From Camarhynchus parvulus (taxonomy: Eukaryota > Chordata > Aves > Passeriformes > Thraupidae): a DNA stretch of 64,000 bases. Numbering within the stretch: position 1 is the first letter of the stretch; each line of letters starts with the position of its first letter. The stretch covers positions 76,629,465 through 76,693,464 of the forward strand of contig NC_044572.1 of NCBI RefSeq assembly GCF_901933205.1, read 5' to 3'. Made by a program: the position numbers and the translations under genes. Under the pieces are notes generated by a model, which saw only the letters and a list, made by a program, of their open reading frames with translations, had not been told where the DNA came from and did not search any database. This document shows, in pieces, positions 25,380-34,968 of the stretch.

Positions 25380-25700
25380 CTCTACAGCAGCTATGCCAAA
25401 AGCTTATCTGAGTCTTTTTGGGTCTTTGTAATAGCCGTTCTGGAGGAAATCTATGCCCAGAATACACGGGGCTTCTGGGCCAGTCACAATAGGATGTTTT
25501 TTCTACTCTTTCCCAGTCAGGCTCACTTCGGCTTCTAACAGGGTCAATTGCTGTGATCCCCCCGTCACCCCGGCAATGGAAATGGGTTCTGCCCCTACAT
25601 GTCTCGATGGTATTAGGGTACACTGCGCACTAGTATCAACTAAGGCATTGTACTTTCGTGGTTCTGATGAGCCAGGCTATCGGATCTACACTGTCTAGAA
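25380..25700 (-). pseudogene. pro: Retroviral aspartic protease (pro), broken
   Basis: Pro lies in the same frame as gag and RT. The active-site loop reads DTSA at 25626-25637, where retropepsins have DTG or DSG followed by A. A single G-to-A change of a Gly codon would explain this. A hydrophobic Ile-Leu-Gly-Ile segment near 25455-25466 resembles the second conserved protease motif (flanking the helix, usually GRD/N). At least one TAG interrupts the domain, and several more lie in the linker at about 25690-25760. The family protease would cleave the Gag and Pol polyproteins; this copy is non-functional. Domain limits are approximate. Confidence 0.75.
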
Positions 25701-27119
25701 AATCTGGTTTTCCCGTACTTCTCTCTGGCTAGAGGCAGGGCCCCTCTAACCCTGGGTATACATGGTAGAGGTACTTTCTAGGGGATCTGACAGATCATAC
25801 TCAGCAGCTTGGTCATGGGAGGTTGAGGCTACTTTCACTTTACTGGAGTTCTCTCGATTAGTGTTTCTCTCTTTGAGTTGACGCACTCGTGCTGCCAGGA
25901 CAGAAGTGGGTTTTCTATCTCACCTTCTCATGTCTTCTCCATGATCACGCAGGAAAAACTACAGGTCAGCTCGTGGGGTGTACCTTCTCTCTGTAGTTGG
26001 GGAACGTTGGACTCTGACTCTGGGGCTTGTGACTCGCACTGGTGCTATATGGGAACTGTTCTTCTTCACTTCTTCCCTCATCTCCCTCATCTCTTCTCTG
26101 AGTTCTTGGACTACGGCAGAGACATGAGCCTGCATCGGGCCATTAATCATACTTTCATAATTCTTAAGCTTGTTGGCCACAGAACCCACTGTCTCTCGGT
26201 TGGTGTCAGCATTAATTGTTGCAATAAAGGTGGTGTATTGGGATGGCCCTAGATTTGCCAGGCTCCACAGCATTTGCCCTGTGCACTTGACTTTGTCGGG
26301 GTCATTATCATGCTGTCCATCCTTCTCAAAAAGTACTTCTAACACTGCCACTTCTCTCAGCTGTTGGATCTCTTCTTTAAGAGTCTTCTAGCGCATTCTA
26401 TGGTGGTGCTCTTGCATTCTTTCTCTGTGAACAAACTTCTCTCTGACACTTATTAAAAGCTGCTCCCAGAGGGAAAGGGACCCTGGCTCTCTTACAAAAA
26501 TCTGATTGATACTTGAGTCTTGGGTCAAGGGTCTCAAATTCTTTGCTTCACCACCATCTAGCTGGACACCTGTACTCATAAGATCTCAGACCTGAAGTAG
26601 CTAGGTTGTATAAGCTTCACGTCTTCGTCGTACAATGTCTTTGTGCAGATTACGGAGACTTTCGTACGTCAGGGACTCGGTGATGATCGCAACTTCTGGT
26701 TCTCCTGTGGCTTGTGAGGGCCCTCCCCTATCTGGGTGCTCTGCTTTCATCTTAGATCTCCTTGTTTCTACAGGGGCAACTGCTGCTGGCTGTGATTGCC
26801 TTTGCAATTCAGCTGGAGCCTGGACAGTTGTAACATCTGTGGGTTCTGCTGCTGCTGCACTGTTAGACTCTCTTTCTTCAGGGTGGGGGGAAGGCTTCTC
26901 ACCAGCTGGGGAAGTGTATTCTTTCAGCATCTGGCCTATCTCTTTCACCAAACCCCCCACCCAATCTGGGTAGTTCACATCTGGAGTGGGTTGTGGGGCA
27001 GGGTCAGGCTCTGGGGCAGCAGCATCCCTAGCTGGGGTGGACTGTGGGGCAGGGGCAGGCTCTGGGGCAGCAGCATCTTTAGACTCTGGAGGCGTATTAG
27101 GTTCTGGGGTAGGTGTCAT
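25701..27119 (-). pseudogene. gag: gag, N-terminal part intact, downstream interrupted
   Basis: Gag would encode the structural capsid polyprotein. I take the ATG at 27117-27119, the first Met of a 172-codon open stretch after a leader of about 520 nt. The N-terminus is Pro/Ala/Glu-rich with a 17-residue tandem repeat (coded at about 26986-27080). In-frame TAG codons follow at 26601-26603, 26388-26390 and 25959-25961, with a TGA soon after. The reading otherwise continues in one frame through capsid-like sequence (26351-25962), with a heptad-like Arg/Glu-rich helix ending near 26060. I see no CCHC zinc knuckle before pro, unlike most orthoretroviral gag genes. The first 500 bases keep their G-runs and look unedited. 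Confidence 0.85.
26986..27080 (-). repeat. 51-bp tandem repeat within gag
   Basis: Two adjacent copies of a 51-bp unit, about 26986-27036 and 27037 onward, coding a 17-residue Ala-Pro-Glu-Pro-rich repeat. The unit length keeps the reading frame. It may differ in number between family members. Confidence 0.8.
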
Positions 27120-27641
27120 GGTAGTTATCTAGGTTAGTCTCCCCTTCTCTCTGAATGCTAAATAGAGCAGGCTTATCAGCAACACCAGCTACTGTATGAT
27201 ATCATTAATATTTAAAGTGGATCTGAACTTTTCAAAAACTGGTGGGGTGGACTCAAAGAAATGGCTATAGGGTTGGGAGAAGATTTCGCCTGGGGTCATT
27301 TCTTTACAGCAGGTTCTATTATTAAAGTAACTCCAAAAACACACACTTAATGTGTGATAGCTGTGAATCTACGTGCTTGCTTTCTAGAGGAAGTTAAAAA
27401 TCTATGAATTCTTCACTTTATTCACCCATAACACAAACCGGATAACAGACACAGTAGCCTTGGTTATAGGACCCATGTTTAGATAAGGGCCTATAAATGG
27501 GAGAAATACAGCTACGATCACGTGCCACTTAAACTAGGGCAAGTTGGACCACATGGTGTCGCTTAATGAGGTTTCTATAGCCACACACACAAGTTAGATT
27601 ACTCAAGAACTGTTATTCCCTTTTGGTTTCTGTGCCCTCGA
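27120..27641 (-). other. Proviral leader between primer-binding site and gag
   Basis: About 520 nt between the primer-binding site and the gag ATG. This is where the splice donor and RNA packaging signal of a retrovirus would lie. I cannot identify either with confidence. With no env there may be no need for a spliced message. Confidence 0.6.
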
Positions 27642-27659
27642 GCCCCACGTTGGGCGCCA
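27642..27659 (-). promoter_or_regulatory. Primer-binding site for tRNA-Lys
   Basis: The coding strand reads TGGCGCCCAACGTGGGGC, five bases after the 5' LTR. The plus strand of the window therefore shows the 3' end of a tRNA-Lys (the Lys1,2 type) including its terminal CCA, over 18 nt. This site primes minus-strand cDNA synthesis. The match is to the tRNA-Lys1,2 primer sequence as I know it from retroviruses such as Mason-Pfizer monkey virus. It is not a tRNA gene. Confidence 0.9.
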
Positions 27660-27664
27660 AAATC

Positions 27665-28344
27665 TGTCTTGGTTTGGAAAGACAGGAGTCTGCTAAGGAA
27701 GGCAGGAGCTTCTCCTGAAACGGAGAATGTAAACTCTCTCTACTCTTCTGAATTGCTACAATTTTAAATTAAGGGGCTCTCAGGCAAAGATATGGGAGCA
27801 GGCAATAACAGTTCTTTAATAGGGAAGAAATAAAAAGAATAAAATAAACAATACAGTCCACTGGAACAACACTGACAGAGTCAGAACTCAACCTGACACC
27901 CTGTTGGTCAGGGTGCTAGTGGCAGTCCGATTGAAAATGTGGCTGCAGTCTTCTGAAGTATCAGGTGTGGTTCTGTTGGAGCAAGGGGGTTCTGTAGAGA
28001 AGGATGTAGTCTTCCTCTGAAGATCTAGGAGGAAAAGGTAGCTGCTGTTCTTCTGGGGAATCTCGTGGAGAAAAATAAAAACTGAAACTGCAATTTCAGA
28101 ATCTTGGAGTATATGGGGTAGCAGTGCTTGGCTCCTCCCTCTGGGCGGAGCATCTCACAATGGGATGTTATAGTTCTTATCAGTCATGCACCGATATTCA
28201 ATAGTCTGTTATCAGCGGAGGTCCCCTCCCGAGGAAGGTGTGAATGTGGTCATTCAAAGAGAGAGATAAGGCAAACTGCTCACTTGACAAGGTAATCAGC
28301 CATACAGATGGTAATGGAAAACATCTTGCATGCAATCTTCAACA
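27665..28344 (-). mobile_element. 5' LTR of the provirus
   Basis: 680 bp with the same TG...CA ends as the 3' LTR. It carries the promoter that would drive the proviral transcript toward lower coordinates. At all eight sites where the LTRs differ (27893, 27900, 28015, 28062, 28192, 28230, 28255, 28301) this copy has G on the coding strand, so it is the less changed copy. Confidence 0.95.
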
Positions 28345-28349
28345 AAGTC
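28345..28349. repeat. Target-site duplication, right copy (AAGTC)
   Basis: An exact match to 21802-21806. The flanking host sequence continues normally on either side. Confidence 0.93.
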
Positions 28350-29462
28350 AAATCAAATTATTCTGAGAATCAGGCACTATGTAGGAAAAAATAGCCAAAT
28401 CAAGCTTCTCTTACATGGATACTTCTATCTCAAAATACCTATTACATATCTAAGGAGAAAATGCAAAACCAATTAAAAAAACACTTATATGGAGAGAACA
28501 AAAGTGTGGAAATGAATAGAAAGTTTAAATTCAGAAGTTTAAAAACTTTCTCAGAGGAAGAGGATGACAGCTTTACAGAGCAAAGATATTGCAGGCTATG
28601 ATGATACACAGTACACTTTGCATGTGGAACAAATCCTATTTTTGTTAGACATCACCTGGATCAAATTGAGATAAGGATGACACATATAGTCATGCAATAT
28701 TTCTTTTTTCAGGGGATGACTGTCAGATTAAAACTCTGTGTTGTTAAGTATATGACAAGGTTCCTGCCTGTAAACTCCAGTTCACACATTTTAATTTTTT
28801 CACAGATACTCTGATTAACAAATATAAGAGGCATGGTCTTGCGTGAAATTTCAAGAGTACTTTGTCATTTGAAAGAATCAAATATATAGGCAGTATATGA
28901 ATCCTCAATATAGGTGCTATCCATGAGTTTCCAAACCATGAAACATTATAGAAATGTATGTTTAACCTTTTTTGTTTTTTTAGAAAAAGATAGAAGGAGG
29001 CAGGCAACATGAGTCAGACTATAATTTCAGGGATTCATCATTTTCATCCAAATTGCAAAGACATTAGGATTCTCTGGAGTTCTCTAAATCCAAAAGAATT
29101 ATGAAGAGTCATAACAGGCAGTAAAAGGTCGAAAGGCCACGAGCAATAATGACTGAGTTATTAAGGCTGGAATAGTTAATAGTATGATATCGGGAACCAT
29201 TTCCAAGCAAAAGTTTCTGACTAGATGCAAAATATTTTTTGAAACCTTTAAGGAAGAGCAAGCTGCTCAATGTGTAATTTATTTCTATTACTTTTTCAAT
29301 AGATTGAACTTCCTTTCTGGATTTTCAGTCACAAAGTATAAAACATTCAGAGAACACACACAAATAAATCAAAGAGCCCTGTGAGGCTTTCCCAAAACCC
29401 ACTGAAAATGTAGCATTAATAAACTGTAAAGGATGACTGAAAGAGGATAAACTAAATACAAA
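28350..29462. other. Gene-free AT-rich stretch
   Basis: Host DNA right of the provirus. The frames at 28744-29010 and 29184-29384 show no domain. Nothing recognised. Confidence 0.5.
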
Positions 29463-29705
29463 ACTGAAAGAGGATGGATTTATGTTGAATATTAGAAAGA
29501 AATTCTTTGCTGTGAGGGATTTGAGGCACTGGAACAGGTTGCTAAAATGAGCTGTGGACGTCCTGTCCTTGGAAGAGTTCAAAATCAGGTTGGATGGGAG
29601 TCTGAGCAACCTGGTCTAGTGGAAGTGCCCCTTCACGTGGCAGAAAATTTGGAACGAAATGATGTTTAATGCCCTTTCCAACCCAAAGCACTCTATGATT
29701 CTATA
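29463..29705 (+). mobile_element. CR1 LINE, 3' end
   Basis: A short forward copy of the CR1 3' end. It shows TTAGAAAGAAATTCTTTGC near 29492, then the segment 'ggcactggaacaggttgct', then TTTCCAACCCAAAGCACTC and the tail TATGATTCTATA. It is 5'-truncated with no coding capacity. Confidence 0.87.
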
Positions 29706-32700
29706 TTCTTCAAGATGAACAAAATTAAAATGATGTGTCAGTGACAGTTTCCTTTAAAAGGTATTTATTCAATATTCTTTTATGAACAGTTGCAATATTT
29801 TTCTGTTAATTTAAATATTATGTCCAATGACCTACAATACCTTTACAATTGTGTTTTGCCTGCAGATGAAAACAATCACATTTTTTAAAATTACGAGTTT
29901 TCCACTGAGTTTCTGATGGTTCAGAAAGACTGTTTGATGCTTGTAGCCTGCATATTACAAGCATTTTCCTCAATATTGAGATAATGGTAATGGAATAAGA
30001 ACACAAAGAGGATAACACAATCCAATCTATAGATAGAAAGGGCAGTATATTGGATCCCTGTTTAAAAGTGAGCCTTGCGTGTCTACTAAACTTTCACCAA
30101 TCCTATAATGATGCATGCAAATTCACACCAGCCTTCCAATATAATTTCAGATACATGCCAATTATTTGCAAAAATGTAATACATACCTAAACACCCTGAG
30201 TCAGAAATCTCCATTAAGAAACATATATTATTAAAAATATCTATTTCTTCTGTGCAAATAGAAATTACTGATTCTGAGGAAAATGGAGTAAGTCTTGAAT
30301 CATTTGTTTTCTTATACATCAAATACATTGAATAAATTTCAAACTGTGCTGATCTCTAAATCAGACAACAGCTGACAGATACAGTTTTTGTAAGAGATAT
30401 CTGTTTAAAATTTTCTTATTATGGTACTTTTAAAATTGCTATAAACAGTACTGAAACTGTAGTATAACTATAGTATAACTGTAATACAAGTGTAATATAA
30501 TTTTTAAAGGAAATAAATTAATATAGTACCCCTATGGACAGATTAAGAATGAAGTTTATATCCAATTATTTTCTTTACCTTAAAGGCATTTCCTTATAAA
30601 GAAACTGCAAATAAATTCAACTGAGTGAGACTGAAAATGTTACTGAAATATACCTAAGTAATTCCATATAGAATTCCACAGGGAAACTATTTTAAGGGGG
30701 AAAGCATTACTTTTGGCAGTAGTTAAGAAACAAAACCTAACAGATTTGGGCTTTGCACAGAGGTTTCTGCTTCACAGAAAAATAGAATTTAGAAACAGTC
30801 AGAATTCAAATGAACCAAGCAAGTATAAGATTGTATCAAAGGTTCTAGTAATATATTTGTTAATGTCATTTTCAGCAGTAAATTGTATTAAAGAGAAAGA
30901 AATATGTAAAGAAAATTCCTTGAAAACACAACACTTTTTCTAACTATAAAGGTATGTTTCTGAAAAACTCACCTCCCTGATTTAAAAGAAATGACGTGAA
31001 ACTTTGCTAGCTGTTATGCGTTACAGTGCATACTTTTTGAGGTTTATTCATTAAAAGAGGGGGAAAAGCACTACAGACAGACTATTATATGAAGCCTGAC
31101 GTTTTAACAAAAACAGTATTATACATAGTTCAATAAAAATATGCTTATCTACTATATATCCTAGGATGTTTTCCTGACTTGACATCAATGGCATCCATTT
31201 ATTCCACTATTATATCTCATCCAATAATACAAATTTCAATGCTTGTTTGTTTGTTTGCTTTTCCTGATTTAAAATCTTGCCAAATACACCAAATGTTATC
31301 TTTACTCCTTAGGCTCATACATAATGCAAGTATGAGATGTATGGAATTGTATTTGAGAGTAAAGTATACCTGAAATTACAGTTAACAACAGTTAATAATT
31401 CTAGGTTTCTCAGTATCCTCTATTTGTTTCCTTTTGAAGATGGAGTATGAAAGACTGTTTAAGATCTCACTTTAAGATCTAGGAAGCATAGAATTTTGCA
31501 TTCATTCAGAATATAAAGACTTTTTAAAAGATTAGTTACTTTTTACATGTTCATTAGTTTACATGTACATTAGTTACTTTTTACATGTTCATGTCATAAA
31601 AAACGAAGCATTAAGCATACGGTGCCCATTTTCTAAACTCTGTTATATCATTTTGCATTTTCCATTTAGTAATAGCAGGAGAAAACAAATATGAGCAATG
31701 AGCTATCAGGAAAAACGTGACAAATCTGGTGGTTAACTCTATCCTGTCTCACCATTGAATAACACATCCCACTGCTAAACCAGCGAAATGCTGGGTGAAC
31801 ACTTGGAAAAACAACAATAGAAAGTGCATACTTTGAGATTAAAATAATCCAGACTGAACATGTCTCCCTCATTATTTAGGGTATTTCTGTAGATATTCCA
31901 GATGAGAATACTTCTGAACAGAGAGATGAGGAAAAGAAGCCATACTTTTCTGGATAGTCTTGTAGATAATTATGGACATATTTTTTTTTAAGTATATACA
32001 TTGTGATGTTATCTTTAGAAATAACCACTGCCTCTTCAACAATGGTAGCTCCAATTCTGTTTCTTTAAGAGAAGAATAATAGATTCCGATAACATATAAT
32101 AATTATGATTACTATTTCATCTAAAAAGCCTGTTTCTGTGGGAGATAATAAGTACACTGGGTAACAAGAAACAGTAAATAAAGCTAAGAATAAAACCACC
32201 AAAAAGGGGGGGGGATGTTAATAAAGGACACCATCAGTTACAATGCAGCTAAAGGACTGAATGCTCAATGTTTAAAAATCAGTTTGAAAAGGAATTTCTC
32301 CATACAATCCTTTAGAGTTATAAGTAATGGGAAATAAATCCCTCTTGGATTTTATCCCCAGTCTTTAGATTTTAACCAGCTACATTTTCATTTATTAAAC
32401 ATGCTTCTTTTTTTTTATTTTCATTTTTAGCTTTATCAAACCTTATTGGTCATCTCTGAAATTTGCGCATTTTCATAGGAGAATGGAAAAAATTCCAAGT
32501 TGCGTGGAAAACTTCAGTATATTTGAATTTTAATTAATTCATACTCCCAAGTGTCAATTTTAAAAGTGAACCACTTACAGCATCTTGGAATTTAAAGATA
32601 GAAACCACTTTAATGATGGTTTGAAAAATTCAGATAACATTCTGACACACTAATTTCACTGTCTGCCAAAACCAATCATGAACAGTTTCCAAATGACAAC

Positions 32701-34911
32701 ACAGGCTAAGTTGGTCTTTTTCTTATTTTTTTATGTCTTTATTTAAATTTCATCCGGATGATTGGACAGCATTATGCATGATGTAAAGCTGTTACTAGAA
32801 ACAGGAGTAAAACAGGAAAGCCCTAAGCACCTAAGTACTGATGGGCTAAACATGTCCTTCAACAGCTTGGGATAAACCAAAACATGTCACTGTCAGCTAA
32901 CCTGATTATAATAGTCTGATTCCTAACAACATCTTCCACAGAGGTTAATGTTGTTGACAGGATTCGGAGTTTTCCAGGCTTCTTACTTAGCTTTTACTGT
33001 GTATAACATACCTGAAAAAGCCTTGAAAGCTCTCTGAGTATATTTTGAAAAAGGCAGTTTCACTTTCTGCTTATCTAGAGCACTGTAACTCCTGGCATTC
33101 CTTCCCATTAGCCAATCTACTATATCTATCCATATGCCTTTCTGTAGAATTTTAGTGTAACCTTAAATGAACATCATTACAATATGCATACCAACAACAC
33201 TGGTTTCCAAAGGCTGAATCACCTAAAACATTTTCTCTACTGTTCACTCATGAAATAATAATCAGCTACTAGAAACACAAGTGACACTGACGGTCTTTAA
33301 AAACCACAGCAAAATTCTGGCAGTGAGTAGCACCATAGAAAGTCAAAAACATAGAAAAGTACATTCCTGGCAACATGTTGTACTAGAGAAGTAACCTTCC
33401 TATTTTACAGAGGAGATGGAACCATGGAAGCAAAAATTATCCAACACACATTTCTCTTTGTAGGAATCAGACAGTTCCAAAGGACCCGATTAGACTGGAA
33501 GAAATTCAAGCAGACTTTCAAAAAGTTGACCTTATATAAAAAGTTTATTATGCTTTCCTGAGTGAATAAAAATACATCAGTATTTGCCCAGTCTAATGTT
33601 CTTTAAATCAAGATAATTATTTCATGTTTACCGCTGTCTCTACTGTAGAAGGTTCTTTATTGTAGTGTATTTGTACCTAAATTCTGCTATAATCTTTCTC
33701 AGACACTAACCACAAATACTGCTCAGTAGGAGTAGGACAAGAGAAAATGGAAAAAAAAAAAGAGGAAACACAGCTACCATTAATACCAGTAGTAGTAGAC
33801 TACTTAAATATTAAATGTATTTTGAGGGAGGAATATCTTATATATCTATATAGGATCTATCTGAAAATTTCTTCAAGTGCCACATAAGACATTAAAATAC
33901 TGGGGGGATACATAAGTACAAAAACAAATTGAGAAGAAAAAGCATGGAAGTAGATATGTATGCGAAGGCAAAAAAAAAATCTTTCTTTCTACTGAAATTA
34001 TGTAGGAGGAATTCTTGTCCTGTTTCTAAATATGTGGATGATTTTGAGCATATTCTTTTCATTACTGAGTGAAAGTTTCCTCTGTTTCAACATTCAGAGT
34101 AGCCATGACCTGGGAGAGATGGAACAAGGTCAGCACAGCATGCTGGGCACATCAGTAGCCCTTGGTTGTCCTTGGTACAGAGAATGAGCTCCAGGAGCTC
34201 CATAAAGCAAGTGCAAACATGTCAGGGTGTTGGTGTTCCTCTGAGCAGATGTTGATTAGGTAAGTTCATAGTAACTTTTATTAAAAAGCATTAGAGCTGC
34301 ACAAGCAGAGCACAGAAAAATGTGTATGCTGCAAAATGTGCAATTCAAGAACTGAAGAGTTGGAAGAAACAAGAAAGACATCTGGCAAGAGCAAAATAAG
34401 GCCTGAAACAGGTGGATCTTCCTCTATTCTTTGAGGATGCAAGAAGTATGAAAAACCCAACCAACCATAAAACCTCAACAAGAAAAATAAAATGAAAAGA
34501 AACAAAAATACACCCCCAAAAAAAACACCAAAAAAGCATAAAACCCCAACCAAATAAGAACCTTACACTGACAGAGGGAAGGAAATGAAGGAAAATTATG
34601 TGTATTTTATTTCCTGCTCTCAGGCCTGATGAGCTCAACCTTCATGGCTAAGACCAATGAGGACCAAAGACAACAGTCAGCATTGAGAGCCAGCATCAAT
34701 CCTGGTGAGCTTTACTTAGTACTGATCAAAACAAGATAGTTAAGGACTGTTTTTCTGAGAATCTAATGACTGATGGTCATTAAAAACAAACCACTGCTCA
34801 TGTGTACCCTTAATGAACATCAATCCAGTAAAGCACTGTTTTAACTTTTTTAACTGGTTTGATTTGTCAGTCTTCCAGGCACCCCAACAAGGCAATCCCA
34901 CAATCTCTGAT
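29706..34911. other. Gene-free stretch of 5.2 kb
   Basis: AT-rich DNA with no recognised gene. A 24-bp sequence is repeated at 31531-31554 and 31569-31592 with a 38-bp period. The segment at about 34110-34260 is less AT-rich than its surroundings and could be an old repeat, which I cannot name. A run of eight or nine G lies near 32206-32214. Confidence 0.5.
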
Positions 34912-34968
34912 GTATATATACATACACACACACAAAAATATATATATATATATACACACACACACATT
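34912..34968. repeat. TA/CA dinucleotide microsatellite
   Basis: Mixed TA, ACAC and TATATA blocks with some interruptions. The Ile/Tyr/Val/Cys-rich frames read across it on both strands are products of the repeat. Confidence 0.92.

Larger units (their letters stand above)
21807..28344 (-). mobile_element. Complete endogenous retrovirus, hypermutated
   Basis: A full-length provirus of 6538 bp in reverse orientation. The order along the coding strand is 5' LTR (27665-28344), tRNA-Lys primer-binding site (27642-27659), leader, gag from 27119, pro, RT, RNase H, integrase ending at 22552, polypurine tract and 3' LTR (21807-22486). There is no room for env between the end of integrase and the tract. 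Gag-pro-RT lie in one frame without a frameshift site. The 5-bp duplication and missing env fit avian class III (ERV-L-like) elements, while the lysine primer is more typical of other classes. Family is therefore inferred, not proven. The body is defective: pol has over 30 in-frame stops, mostly TAG, one net frameshift and altered active-site motifs, consistent with G-to-A editing of minus-strand cDNA. Confidence 0.95.

Noticed and set aside
25207..25623. 138-codon minus-strand frame
   Set aside because: It overlaps the protease-RT region in a different frame from the recognisable retroviral domains, so it is a shadow frame.
26635..27137. Plus-strand frames of 112-113 codons
   Set aside because: Antisense to gag; open because gag is Pro/Ala-rich.
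27642..27659. A partial tRNA-Lys gene
   Set aside because: Only the last 18 nt with CCA are present, next to an LTR, which is the definition of a primer-binding site.
21807..28344. CpG methylation decay as cause of the substitutions
   Set aside because: Decay changes both strands equally (C-to-T and G-to-A). Here the changes are one-sided and only two of eight LTR sites are in CpG.
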